Source: Breznakia pachnodae (lineage in GTDB: Bacteria; Bacillota_I; Bacilli_A; Erysipelotrichales; Erysipelotrichaceae). From it: DNA of 64,000 nt. A program made the position numbers and the translations under genes. Below the pieces are notes generated by a model, which ran no database searches, was not told the origin of the DNA, and worked only from the letters and a program-made list of their open reading frames with translations. Of this stretch, positions 33,471 through 42,900 are shown one piece after another (position 1 is the stretch's first letter; the number at the start of each line of letters is the position of its first letter). The stretch covers positions 248,001 to 312,000 of the forward strand of contig NZ_JAUSUR010000002.1 in assembly GCF_030814225.1 (NCBI RefSeq), read 5' to 3'.

Positions 33471-35537
33471 TTATTTTCTTATCACCTGAACAATCTCATC
33501 CACTTTTTTCGCCTGACGGATTGCTCGCATTTTTTCATTTGATTCTGTTACTTCAATAAACTTGTAAAGAGCAGTTAGGTGTTCAGTACGGTCTGGTGTT
33601 CCTAGCACAACAATGATATCCGCATTCATATACCCATGAATTGATATCTTTGAAGGCATTCTTAAAATACCCATCGATACATTGTTTACACCATCATCAA
33701 TTCCCGCATGCGCAATGATGACACCTTCTGCAATCATAATAAAGGGTTGTTCTTCACAAATTGAAGTAATCATTTTATCTACATATCGTTCTTCTATATC
33801 TTTATTTTCCAATAAAGGTTTTGATGCAATTCTAATTGCATCTTTCCAGTCAGTCTCTTTATCTGAAATCTGAATTGTTTTCTCATTTAGTAAATCACTT
33901 AACAGTATTCCTTCGCGTTTGCGTTGCAGAATACTTTCTTCTTTTTTCGTATTTGGTTCTTTACTTAAGTATTGTTTTAAATCTTTAATCAACTGATCTT
34001 TATCATGAATCGTTGCTGATTCTTCCACAATATTCACAATACTTGATATTTGAATTCGATGTAAGTTTACACCTTCTATTTCCTGTAATACCTTTTCTCT
34101 AAAACTTTGTTTTGAATATTCATTCAAGAATGGTGTAACCAGAAATTGCGTCTTTTCACTCTCCAAACGTACCGTTGAAAAAACCAGTTCATAATCTTCT
34201 TTGAAGTCTTGAAATCCACGAATGGATAAACAAGTCAAAAAGTCGATTTCTGGAAATAATTCCGTTAGTGTTACATACAAGAAATTGGATACTGATATTC
34301 CATTGGTACAAACAACAACTGCTCGTTTCTTTTCCTCAACAATATCTAATACCCCTTCTTTACGTAACCATGCACCAAATAAAACAGTCAGGTAAACAAG
34401 CTCATCATCCACAATTTCATGTCCTACCAGTTGAGCAAACGGTTTTGATGATTTACGCACCATCTCATGCAGATAACTATGTTGTGGTAGCACCATATCT
34501 AAGATACTGTTCTCAATATGATAGTTATACTTCATTCGATAGAATGCTGGTTTGCAGTGTTGTAATACTGCTTCCAATAACTGTTCGCGTTCTTTGATTT
34601 GAATACATGAAATATCTTCAAAGTTTGTGATCATTTCATTTGCTGCCTTCATCAGTTTCTTTTCCATCTTATATTCATCTGCTTTTAAATAATGAATATT
34701 GGAAATCTGAATCTGTGCTGATATGAACATTCTTTCTAATTGATTTTCAATTTGATATTTATTGGACAGGCTTGCTGTTACACTATATTCCTTTGTTCCA
34801 ATAATATGTTGGAATGCTTCAGGTATGGTATCTAGCAACTGTCCTGAATGAACCCTGCGAATTACCAGACATAAAATGTATGGTAATTCTTTTAGTCGCT
34901 CATCAGTAAACTGTATTTGTAATTTCTTTTCAATCTCACTGATATCATTATGAATTTCATCTAGTTCAGCGACATCAATCTTACATATTTTCTTTATTAC
35001 ATCACTACCATTGGGCATATTTAATACTTTTCTGATGGATGCAATTAGTAATTCTCTTTTCGCATATTCACTTCCGATTAAGTTATATCCATCTTTTCTG
35101 CTGTATAGAACACTTACGCCATAGTTGGTATGAATATACGTATGTAATTTCTTTAAATCTGATAAAAAGGTATTTTTGCTAATACCTAATTCGATAGTGA
35201 AATCATAAGTTGATAATTCGTCCTGATGACATAGTAAAATGAGAACAATTAAATCCAGACGTTCTTTATCGCTATAGATATAAGAAGCTTCTTCAAATGT
35301 AAATTGATCTGTTTTAAATTCTTCAATAACAGTAGCAGGTATTGTAAATTTACCTGTTTTCTGTCGCTCAATCTTCGTATACCCATTTCCTATCAGATAA
35401 TCATTTACTTTATCTAGAGTATAACTTAATTGTTTTCTGGACAGAGATAGAAGTTGTTCCAATTCTTTTCCTGTTGCTGCAGGATTATCAACGATATGAA
35501 TTAAAACTTTTCTACTCCTCTCATCTAGGAATGTCAT
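33471..35537 (-). CDS. PRD-containing PTS operon regulator (MtlR/LicR-like)
   Basis: 688-residue multidomain activator. Order: N-terminal HTH (about 1-60), a second HTH/Mga-type domain (about 95-150), PRD1 and PRD2 (about 180-400) with the conserved phosphorylation His residues in RRVHSG and in YNYHIEN, an EIIB-like domain with Cys in CTNGISVSN (near 410) and an EIIA-like domain with His in AHAGIDDGVNN (near 625). Such proteins are switched by PTS phosphorylation. AAGGAGGTATGCG precedes the start. It lies inside the operon it should regulate, and palindromic elements upstream of the operon promoter are candidate sites. Confidence 0.93.
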   Translation of the reverse strand: MTFLDERSRKVLIHIVDNPAATGKELEQLLSLSRKQLSYTLDKVNDYLIGNGYTKIERQKTGKFTIPATVIEEFKTDQFTFEEASYIYSDKERLDLIVLILLCHQDELSTYDFTIELGISKNTFLSDLKKLHTYIHTNYGVSVLYSRKDGYNLIGSEYAKRELLIASIRKVLNMPNGSDVIKKICKIDVAELDEIHNDISEIEKKLQIQFTDERLKELPYILCLVIRRVHSGQLLDTIPEAFQHIIGTKEYSVTASLSNKYQIENQLERMFISAQIQISNIHYLKADEYKMEKKLMKAANEMITNFEDISCIQIKEREQLLEAVLQHCKPAFYRMKYNYHIENSILDMVLPQHSYLHEMVRKSSKPFAQLVGHEIVDDELVYLTVLFGAWLRKEGVLDIVEEKKRAVVVCTNGISVSNFLYVTLTELFPEIDFLTCLSIRGFQDFKEDYELVFSTVRLESEKTQFLVTPFLNEYSKQSFREKVLQEIEGVNLHRIQISSIVNIVEESATIHDKDQLIKDLKQYLSKEPNTKKEESILQRKREGILLSDLLNEKTIQISDKETDWKDAIRIASKPLLENKDIEERYVDKMITSICEEQPFIMIAEGVIIAHAGIDDGVNNVSMGILRMPSKISIHGYMNADIIVVLGTPDRTEHLTALYKFIEVTESNEKMRAIRQAKKVDEIVQVIRK

Positions 35538-35552
35538 CGCATACCTCCTTAC

Positions 35553-36548
35553 TTACTTACTTATACCTGGACTCTCTGCTGGATAATCCAGTAATTCTTT
35601 TAGTTCATCATCTACTTTCATTATTGTTAATGCTGCTCCATTCATATCAAGTGAGGTAACATAATCACCAATATATGGACGATAAACATGAACACCTTTT
35701 TCACTTAATACTTTTTCAATCCCATCATAAAGAACATATAATTCCATTACTGGAGTTGCACCCAATCCAGAAACAATCAGAGCTACTTCATCATTGTTTG
35801 CAAGTTCAAGATCTTCAATGATTGCAGTTGTCATTTTTTCAGCAATTACTTCTGCAGTTGGTAAATCTTCAATATGCATTCCTGGTTCTCCATGGTGTCC
35901 AATTCCAAACTCCATCTTTCCTTCTTCAATAGTAAAGTTTGGACTTCCTACAGCAGGTATTGTGCATGGAGCTAATCCCACACAAATACTACGTGTATTA
36001 TTCACTGCTTTTTGGGCACTATGAATTACTTCATCTAAACTTGCCCCCTGTGCTGCTCTTGCACCAGCTACCTTCCACATGAATACCCCACCAGCAATCC
36101 CATGACGTTTCTCTTTCTGGTCTTTTGGTGCAGATGAAATATCATCATTGGCAATTACACATTTTACTTCGACACCTTCATCTTCTGCCATCTGTATTGC
36201 CATTTTTACATTCATATTGTCACCTGCATAATTTCCAAACAAACAGGCAACACCTTTTCCACTGTCCACTGCCATAAAGGCATCATAGAATGCCTGTGCA
36301 GGAGGAGAAGAGAAGACCTCTCCAACCGCAACTGCATCTAACATATTCTTACCAACATAACCAAGAAATGCTGGCTCATGTCCACTTCCTCCACCACTGA
36401 CTAAACCTACTTTATCAGCAATTGGAGCATTTACATTTTTTACAACATGATCATTTTCTTTGATGATTTCAATGTAAGGATACGCTTTGGCAAATCCTTG
36501 TAGCATATCTTCAACAATATAATCTGGTTTATTCACAAATCGTTGCAT
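35553..36548 (-). CDS. dhaK: DhaK-like kinase subunit, copy 1
   Basis: 331-residue substrate-binding subunit of a dihydroxyacetone-type kinase. VSGGGSGHEPAFLGYVG near residue 50, FGNYAGDNMNVKMA near 105, GIGHHGEPGM near 215 with the His that forms the covalent adduct with the ketose in the family, and SGLGATPVMELY near 258. It is close to canonical DhaK, so dihydroxyacetone is the likeliest substrate. It lies next to DhaL copy 1. Confidence 0.94.
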   Translation of the reverse strand: MQRFVNKPDYIVEDMLQGFAKAYPYIEIIKENDHVVKNVNAPIADKVGLVSGGGSGHEPAFLGYVGKNMLDAVAVGEVFSSPPAQAFYDAFMAVDSGKGVACLFGNYAGDNMNVKMAIQMAEDEGVEVKCVIANDDISSAPKDQKEKRHGIAGGVFMWKVAGARAAQGASLDEVIHSAQKAVNNTRSICVGLAPCTIPAVGSPNFTIEEGKMEFGIGHHGEPGMHIEDLPTAEVIAEKMTTAIIEDLELANNDEVALIVSGLGATPVMELYVLYDGIEKVLSEKGVHVYRPYIGDYVTSLDMNGAALTIMKVDDELKELLDYPAESPGISK

Positions 36549-36558
36549 AAGCTCTCCT

Positions 36559-37194
36559 TTATTTTAATAGTTTGATTGCAGATGTAGCAAAGGTTTCCAG
36601 GATAATCTGCGCTGATGTTGCACCTGCATCCTGATGTCCAATTGAACGTTCACCTAAGCGACTCGCTCTTCCTAGTTTCGCTATCATTTGTTTTGTTGAT
36701 TCAAGTCCTGTTTTGGAAGCATTTACCATTGCTTCCAGGCTTTCTTTCGTTTTCTGTGTACTCTGATACACTTCGTGATATGCATGAATCGCTGGATCCA
36801 GTACATCAACTAATGTTTTATCATTTACTTTCGCAGGTGAAATCGAGGTAATATTGCTATATGCCTTATCCAGCATTTCACCTATAATTACTCCATCAAT
36901 CACTTCTTCATTTCTTGATACAGTATAAAACCCTCGAAAGAAATTTCCATAGAGTGGCCCCATACTTCCACCTATTTTACTCATCAGTGTTTTACTGATT
37001 ACTTGAAATCCACTACTCATATTATCATTTTCATTTAATTCTTCTAAGGCCATCGTAAACCCTTTGTTCATATTAATTCCATGGTCACCATCCCCAATGG
37101 CACCATCGATTTCACTTAAATAATCTTTATTTTTTTGAATTGCTTCAATTATATCTTTAACAATTAAAACCCCATCTTTATTTGTAAAGTTCAT
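36559..37194 (-). CDS. dhaL: DhaL-like kinase subunit, copy 1
   Basis: 211-residue nucleotide-binding subunit. Canonical GDGDHGINMNKG near residues 30-42, GGSMGPLYGNFFRG near 75-90, and GRASRLGERSIGHQDAGA near the end. The Shine-Dalgarno site is weak (AGAAG), and the start lies six bases after the EIIC stop, so translation is probably coupled. No DhaM gene is found in the window, so phosphoryl transfer from PTS to this pair depends on a gene elsewhere, or the enzyme uses ATP. Confidence 0.93.
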   Translation of the reverse strand: MNFTNKDGVLIVKDIIEAIQKNKDYLSEIDGAIGDGDHGINMNKGFTMALEELNENDNMSSGFQVISKTLMSKIGGSMGPLYGNFFRGFYTVSRNEEVIDGVIIGEMLDKAYSNITSISPAKVNDKTLVDVLDPAIHAYHEVYQSTQKTKESLEAMVNASKTGLESTKQMIAKLGRASRLGERSIGHQDAGATSAQIILETFATSAIKLLK

Positions 37195-37200
37195 ATACTT

Positions 37201-38568
37201 CTATTCGCTTTCCACTTGTTGTACTTTTGCAGCTTTTGCTTCTTTCATCAAATCACGGTAGTATAATACAAATCCAATTAACCACAATCCAAAGATAATT
37301 GCCGGAAGTACATTTCCATTGATGATATCAAATATATGAGAAATTGCATATGTAAATACTGGTCCATCAATCGAACTGTTTGAAATTAACTGTCCTGCAC
37401 CTAATGTAACTGCTCCTGTTGAGTTAGCAAGTTCGGTAATAAACGGTGCAAACGCTGTACCTACCCATAGGAATGCTGGAACTCCAATTGTACAAAGTAC
37501 TAACATTCTTGGTAAGTTACCTTTTGTTACTAAATATGCTGGAACTGCTAAGGCTAAGTTAATTATTCCTGCAAATGGCAGAATATCATTTCCTGGTAAG
37601 AACATGGCACAAACAAGAGTTACTGGAACTGACCAAATAACTGCTAACCAGATTTCATTTGAACCACCAAGGAAAGGCCAGTCCAATCCTACAACTAAAG
37701 TTCTTCCTTCAAACTTCTTATTCATAAAGTCACTAATTGCTTCTGAAATTGGTGACAATGCTTGCATAAAGTATTTCGTAATTACTGGAAATAATGTAAG
37801 TGCTGTTGCACATTTAATTCCTAAAGTTAAAATTTCTGCTACATCATATTGAGCTAATAATCCAAATAAACATCCTAGAATAAACCCTAATACATGGTTT
37901 TCCGCGAAAATTCCAATTTTGTTTTTTAATGCTTCAGCATCGAAATCTTTGTTAAAGAATGGAATTTTTCTTAGTAACATATCAAATGGGTATAATACTG
38001 CTCCAAAGAACACCATTTTATGCGTACATGTAACCCCAGGAATTCCTGATAATTTTTCAATTCTATGTTGATGTGCATCAGCAGTTTTAAGTTCAAAGAT
38101 AATTTGAACTGCTGCTACCAAAAACGCTAATGGTACACTTCCAGTAATTGCAACTACCGCAACTGCTGTAAATATTTTTCCCCACACATTCCATAAGTCC
38201 GCATTAAATGTATTCGTTTTCTTTAATACCAACATAATAATATTAATTATAATTAATAGTGGGAACATTAAGAATGCATATGGCCATGACCATGAAATGG
38301 TTGACATTGTCGTCCACCCGCCATCAACAACTGGTAATGAAATACCTGTTGATTCCAGCATTGCTTCTGCCGCTGGTGCAATTGTATCTGTCATAAAACT
38401 GATCAACATTGACATCCCAGTGAACGCTACCCCTAATGTAATACCTGAAGAAACTGCGTCTTTTAATTTCATTCGCACGATTAAACCTGCGATTATTATA
38501 ATAATTGGTACAAATACTGCTGCCCCTAAACCAAGCAGCCAATTAACAACATCTTGTAAGATATCCAT
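37201..38568 (-). CDS. PTS EIIC, galactitol family
   Basis: 455-residue membrane permease of the galactitol (GatC) type PTS. It has about ten hydrophobic segments and family sequence such as VDGGWTTMSTISWSWPYAF, KCATALTLFPVITKYFMQAL and LDWPFLGGSNEIW. AAGGAGGACTTT precedes the start. The EIIB and EIIA genes lie just upstream in the same operon, making a full split transporter. The substrate is probably a polyol or a related sugar; family membership does not decide which. Confidence 0.93.
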   Translation of the reverse strand: MDILQDVVNWLLGLGAAVFVPIIIIIAGLIVRMKLKDAVSSGITLGVAFTGMSMLISFMTDTIAPAAEAMLESTGISLPVVDGGWTTMSTISWSWPYAFLMFPLLIIINIIMLVLKKTNTFNADLWNVWGKIFTAVAVVAITGSVPLAFLVAAVQIIFELKTADAHQHRIEKLSGIPGVTCTHKMVFFGAVLYPFDMLLRKIPFFNKDFDAEALKNKIGIFAENHVLGFILGCLFGLLAQYDVAEILTLGIKCATALTLFPVITKYFMQALSPISEAISDFMNKKFEGRTLVVGLDWPFLGGSNEIWLAVIWSVPVTLVCAMFLPGNDILPFAGIINLALAVPAYLVTKGNLPRMLVLCTIGVPAFLWVGTAFAPFITELANSTGAVTLGAGQLISNSSIDGPVFTYAISHIFDIINGNVLPAIIFGLWLIGFVLYYRDLMKEAKAAKVQQVESE

Positions 38569-38594
38569 AAAGTCCTCCTTATATATTTCTATCC

Positions 38595-38876
38595 TTATCC
38601 GTTATTCACAGCATCAATTAATCTTTGTAACTCTTGTTCCATTCCAACACCTGTTAAAAATGTAATTCCATTGATTACAGGAATTGGATATTCTTTATTT
38701 GTCTTAGTAATTGCAATATACGCAACACTAGAATTCATATAGCGATCTACTGATTTTAAGTCTACTGCTTCAACTTCAGCATCTACTTTTCGCTCTTTTA
38801 ATAAACGATTTACTTTACTTGCTACGGTTTGTGAAGTAGCTACTCCACTACCACATGCTACAATTATTTTTTTCAT
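38595..38876 (-). CDS. PTS EIIB, galactitol family
   Basis: 93-residue cytosolic phosphocarrier. The phosphorylated Cys8 sits in the loop ACGSGVATS. The remaining fold matches GatB/LicB-like EIIB proteins. AAGGAGTAATTATTT lies before the ATG. It transfers phosphate from the EIIA encoded just upstream to the sugar bound by EIIC. Confidence 0.93.
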   Translation of the reverse strand: MKKIIVACGSGVATSQTVASKVNRLLKERKVDAEVEAVDLKSVDRYMNSSVAYIAITKTNKEYPIPVINGITFLTGVGMEQELQRLIDAVNNG

Positions 38877-38882
38877 AAATAA

Positions 38883-39359
38883 TTACTCCTTCTCATTAAA
38901 TCCTTTCATACTTAGGATTATTTTCATATATTCTTCTTCTGTTGTTGCATCCAGCAACTTGTTCATCAACTTTTCATCTTGAAAATTTTCAACTAGTATC
39001 TGAAGTAATTCAACATGCCCATTTTCTCTTTTGAATCCAAGCATGAATATAAATTTCACATCATGCCAAACATCGCTGGTCGCCATTTCACACCATTTAA
39101 TAGCATTTTTTAATCGTGTTGCTGCTATGAATGGTTTTATGATGTACTGAGGATCTGCATGAGGAATTGCGACAGCATAAGGCTGTGTTGGCAAACCCGT
39201 AGGAAACTCCTTTTCTCGTTTTGTTATTGCATCATAGAATGACTCATTGACATAACCAAGTTCAACTAGCTTATTGCATAACTTTGAGAAAAAGTCATCT
39301 GCATCAACCACATCCATATCTAATTGGATTAATTCCTTGTGAATCATATCACTTTCCAT
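38883..39359 (-). CDS. PTS EIIA (fructose/mannitol/galactitol type)
   Basis: 158-residue PTS_EIIA_2 protein. The start at 39359 is supported by TAGGAGTGAAAGTA; the longer frame upstream is not. The active-site His is in AVAIPHADP, and the family helix follows the KFIFMLGF strand. It is the first gene of the nine-gene operon. Confidence 0.93.
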   Translation of the reverse strand: MESDMIHKELIQLDMDVVDADDFFSKLCNKLVELGYVNESFYDAITKREKEFPTGLPTQPYAVAIPHADPQYIIKPFIAATRLKNAIKWCEMATSDVWHDVKFIFMLGFKRENGHVELLQILVENFQDEKLMNKLLDATTEEEYMKIILSMKGFNEKE

Positions 39360-39439
39360 TACTTTCACTCCTATTCCAAAAACAGATATACATTTGATCA
39401 TTCATTGCGCGCGAATACACTATCTGCTTTTCTATTCTC

Positions 39440-39468
39440 ATTATATGGGCGATAAAACTTCTTTTCAA
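39440..39468 (-). promoter_or_regulatory. Promoter of the PTS/Dha kinase operon
   Basis: On the minus strand TTGAAA (39463-39468), 17 bp, TATAAT (39440-39445). The leader is about 75 bases long. Confidence 0.85.
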
Positions 39469-39485
39469 TTTCATTTGGGTTCGAC

Positions 39486-39535
39486 TTGTGCACAACATGA
39501 TGTGCAATACTGTGATGTTCCATCCTGTTGCGCAA
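39486..39535. promoter_or_regulatory. Candidate activator sites upstream of the PTS promoter
   Basis: Within 50 bases upstream of the -35 lie TTGTGCACAA (39486-39495), TGTGCAA (39501-39507) and TTGCGCAA (39528-39535), all variants of one TTG-C-CAA palindrome. This placement fits sites for the PRD activator. A further TTGCGCGCGAA-like stretch lies downstream at about 39405. Confidence 0.45.
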
Positions 39536-39591
39536 TGGTGGGCTACAATTTAGTACTTAATTCTGTTCTTTTAACCCATTAATGTAATACC

Positions 39592-39661
39592 AAAAGAAAA
39601 AAAGAATGTAATATATGCAGATTATCACTATGATTAATCTATACATATTACATTCTTTTTA
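39592..39661. terminator. Long inverted repeat, bidirectional terminator
   Basis: AAAGAATGTAATAT.. (39601-39624) pairs with 39635-39658 over 24 positions with about four mismatches and a ten-base loop. T-runs follow on both strands. It ends the small 22-codon transcript on the minus strand. Confidence 0.8.
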
Positions 39662-39672
39662 TTGATGATCTA

Positions 39673-39741
39673 TTATAATTCCAGTGCAGTTTCCATTTCC
39701 TCTACTGACAACCATTCCGATTCTCTTATTGATTTTTTCAT
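39673..39741 (-). CDS. Small 22-codon ORF, possible peptide or leader
   Basis: A minus-strand ATG at 39741 follows a near-perfect GGGAGGAAGT and reads 22 codons, starting MKKSIRESEWL and ending ETALEL, then TAA. A promoter with 17-bp spacing precedes it and a terminator follows, so it forms a complete small transcription unit. The peptide is acidic at its end and amphipathic, with no signal peptide or Cys. Its pattern LSVEEMETALEL is reminiscent of the leader part of some ribosomally made peptides, but there is no core. Function unknown; it may simply be part of a regulatory RNA. Confidence 0.5.
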   Translation of the reverse strand: MKKSIRESEWLSVEEMETALEL

Positions 39742-39761
39742 ACTTCCTCCCTTAATTAGTG

Positions 39762-39790
39762 AATATATATTTGAATTTCTGTTTCGCCAA
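39762..39790 (-). promoter_or_regulatory. Promoter of the 22-codon ORF
   Basis: On the minus strand TTGGCG (39785-39790), 17 bp, TATATT (39762-39767), about 20 bases before the start codon. An alternative promoter is TTGTGC (39865-39870), 17 bp, TATAAC (39842-39847), whose -35 lies within a palindrome. Confidence 0.55.
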
Positions 39791-39791
39791 T

Positions 39792-39813
39792 ACAAATTAA
39801 TATGTTAATTTGT
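39792..39813. promoter_or_regulatory. Inverted repeat next to the small ORF promoter
   Basis: ACAAATTAA-TATG-TTAATTTGT has perfect 9-bp arms and abuts the -35 at 39785. It differs from the palindromes at 39856 and 39889, so it may bind another regulator. Confidence 0.5.
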
Positions 39814-39855
39814 GGCATGGTTTTATTCATTTTAATCAATAGTTATATTCAACCA

Positions 39856-39908
39856 TTGTCTTGTGCACAAGACAATTACACTATATTTTTGTCTTATACA
39901 TAAGACAA
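39856..39908. promoter_or_regulatory. Two tandem 20-bp palindromes (operators)
   Basis: TTGTCTTGTGCACAAGACAA (39856-39875) is a perfect palindrome. TTGTCTTATACATAAGACAA (39889-39908) is the same but for the centre. The centres are 33 bp apart, about three helix turns. The central TTGTGCACAA is repeated at 39486 before the PTS promoter. The binding protein is not identified. Confidence 0.7.
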
Positions 39909-39921
39909 TTTCTCAATTTCA

Positions 39922-39952
39922 AAAGAAAACAGTAAGATTTTTCATCCTACTG
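39922..39952 (-). terminator. Terminator after the 2475-aa giant gene
   Basis: On the minus strand ACAGTAGGAT/ATCTTACTGT (10 bp, one G-T pair, loop GAAAA) is followed by TTTTCTTTT. Confidence 0.85.
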
Positions 39953-39966
39953 TCTCTTTGTACAAT

Positions 39967-42900
39967 TTATACTTTTTCTGTTTTTCTTTTAGAAATTAAT
40001 AAAGCCAATATGCTCATTAATCCAATAAGACTCATGAAGATATAACCAGTGCTATTTGTATCATCACCTGTAGCGATTGAAGGGCTACCAGCAATTGATG
40101 CAGATTGTTTAGGCTCTACTGTGTGAGTCACTTCATTTGTATTCTTTGGATCATCTTCTCCTAATTGAACTTGAGCAACATTACGAATCGTGCTTTGATC
40201 ACCTGTTACTTTTACTCTAAAAGTAACAATCACAGATTCATTTGGTTTAATCTCAGGAATTTCCCAAGTCAATATACCATCTTTTTCAAAGTATGTCGTA
40301 TTCTTATCTTCTGTATTAATACTATTTGCATCATACTCTGTACCTGTTGGTATTTTATCAGTAACTGTAATATCCCTTAAAGTTTCAGTACCTGTATTAT
40401 CCACTTGAATAAAGTAAGTTACATAATCTCCACTTTTCACAATACTTTCGTGTTCTGGATTACTTGATTTTAGAATTTTAAATGATAAAGATTGTTTATG
40501 TTCTACTTCATTTGTTGGTGTCCATTCTTCTTCCTCTGGTGCTTTCGCATATGCCTGATTCTTGATGTCACGTTCACCTTCTGTATTAAGTTCATCCACT
40601 TTAACTTTGAAACTTAAAGTTACGCTCTCTCCTACTGGTACATTTTCAATATCCCATGTAAGTTCTCCAAATCCATCTTTAATACTTGTATCATCTGGTA
40701 TTACTAATTCTGCATTTCCTTCATATGCAATACTTTCTTCTACATAAGTTGTATTTTCTGGTATTGCATCTTTTACTTGCAGATTATCTAATGAAGATTC
40801 TCCTGTATTTGTGACTTTAATGAAATAATTGATTTCATCTCCGCCATTTACATAACTTCCACTTTCTGGATTACTTGATTTCTCTATTTCATAAGCTACT
40901 TTTTGTTTGTGTTCTACTTCTTCTGATGGCTTCCATGGATCTTCTGGTGCCTTCACATAAGCAACATTCTTAATTGAACGTTCTCCACTTGCATCCATTT
41001 CATCCACTTTAACTTTAAAACTTAATGTAACAGTTTCTCCTGTTGGTACTCCTTCAATATCCCAAGTAAGTTCACCTAACCCATCAACTATTGTTGTATC
41101 ATCTGGCATGGCTACCGAAACATTTCCTTCATATGCAATACTTTCGTCTACATATGTTGTGTACTCTGGGATTGCATCTTTTACTTGTGCCTTATCTAAT
41201 GTAGACTCCCCTGTATTTGTAACCTTAATGAAATATGTAATTTCTTGATTTCCATCTACATAACTACCTGTTTCTGGATCACTGTACTTCTCTATTTCAT
41301 ACGCTACTTTTTGTTTGTGCTCTACTTCTTCTGAAGGAGTCCATGGGTCTTCTGGCAGTCTTGTATATGCCTGGTTAAGAATTTCACGCTCTCCAGTTTC
41401 ATACATTTCATCTACTGTAACGGTAAATGTAACTGTTACACTTCCATCAACTTCCAATCCTTCTACCTTCCATGTAAGTTCACCAGTGCCGTCAACAAGT
41501 GTTGTATCATCAGGAGTTACAGTTGTAGCATCTCCTGAATAAGTGATACTGCCTAGTACATAGGTAGTATATTCTGGAATTGCATCTTTAATATCGAATT
41601 CTTTCGCGATTGCTTTTCCAACATTCTTTACAGTTATACTGTAGGTAATTTCATCTTCGCTACTTAAGTATGTTCCTTCTTCCACATCACTTACTTTATT
41701 GATAGTAAGTAATGGTTCTTTCACTACATGATAGGTTGTATTTGAATCTTTTGAGATTTCTTTTTCTGAATAAACACTTTCATTTTCCTTATAAGTGTTT
41801 CCATCAACATCTGTATATGTAGTTTCGTATACTGTTTCTTCTCGCTGTACATCTTTTAAGTGAGCTGTATTATCAAACTCTTTTTCTAATTCCTTCACTA
41901 ATAGAGTCGCCGGATTATCTGTAGTAACTGGTGCTTTCACTCTAAATGTAAGATATGCTTCTTCACCACTACTCATTCCACTTAATGTCCAAGTCATCTT
42001 TCCATCACTATCCGGATCACTCATTGTTGCTGTTGCTGTACTACTAGGGAAAGTAGAGTTTGTATTACTGCTGTCTCTGAATGTATAGGTCATACTTCCA
42101 CTTTCATATGTTGTATCATATGGCAAGACATCTGTGATTATTATATCTCCACTCTTCGCATCATCATGTCCTGTGTTTTTTACTACTAATCGATATTCGA
42201 TGGTTTGTTGAAGCTCAGAATACACTGGATCCGTTTCGGTTCCATTATCTTGCGCTAAAACGGTTCCATCTTCTTCTACTAAAGCTGCTGCTTTCACAAT
42301 ATCTGCTTCTCTTCTTATTGTTTTATGTTTAACTTCATTAGATGGTTGATCTGGAATGTTTGGCTGTTTTGCAATTGCTACATTCTCATATGTTATTTCA
42401 TTTACATTTTCTTCCCAATCAACTTTATCTACTACAACTTTAAAGCTGTATTCAGATTTTCCTTTTGGCACTTCAAGTGTTGGCCAGGTAATTGTATGGG
42501 TAGTGTTACTATAAGCACTATCATTTACTTTTACTTGTGCCCCACCTTGCAGTTTGTAAGTTATACTTCCACTTACTAAAGACATTTCCGATGGCAGGGT
42601 ATCAGTCATTGTTAGATTTGATTGATTTGCTGTTGGTGAATCAACCGTAATTGTATAGGTAACAACTTGTCCTTCTTTAATTACAGGTACATCACTACCA
42701 TCATACGAACCGGTTGGATTACTTGTCTTATTAACCGTATATGGTGCATAAACTCCCATATCTAGATTACTTACTCGATAATCCATTACTTTCATGTCAG
42801 CAATTGTTGGTGTACTAACATCAGTAATTTTAGCACTTTGTAGTTTTCCACTTCCATCCAGCACTGCATCTGCATCACTGTTTACAGTTGAACTTACTCC

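Noticed and set aside
39405-39416. GCGCGC-containing stretch as a restriction or methylation island
   Set aside because: A single short stretch in a leader region, without neighbouring restriction-modification genes.
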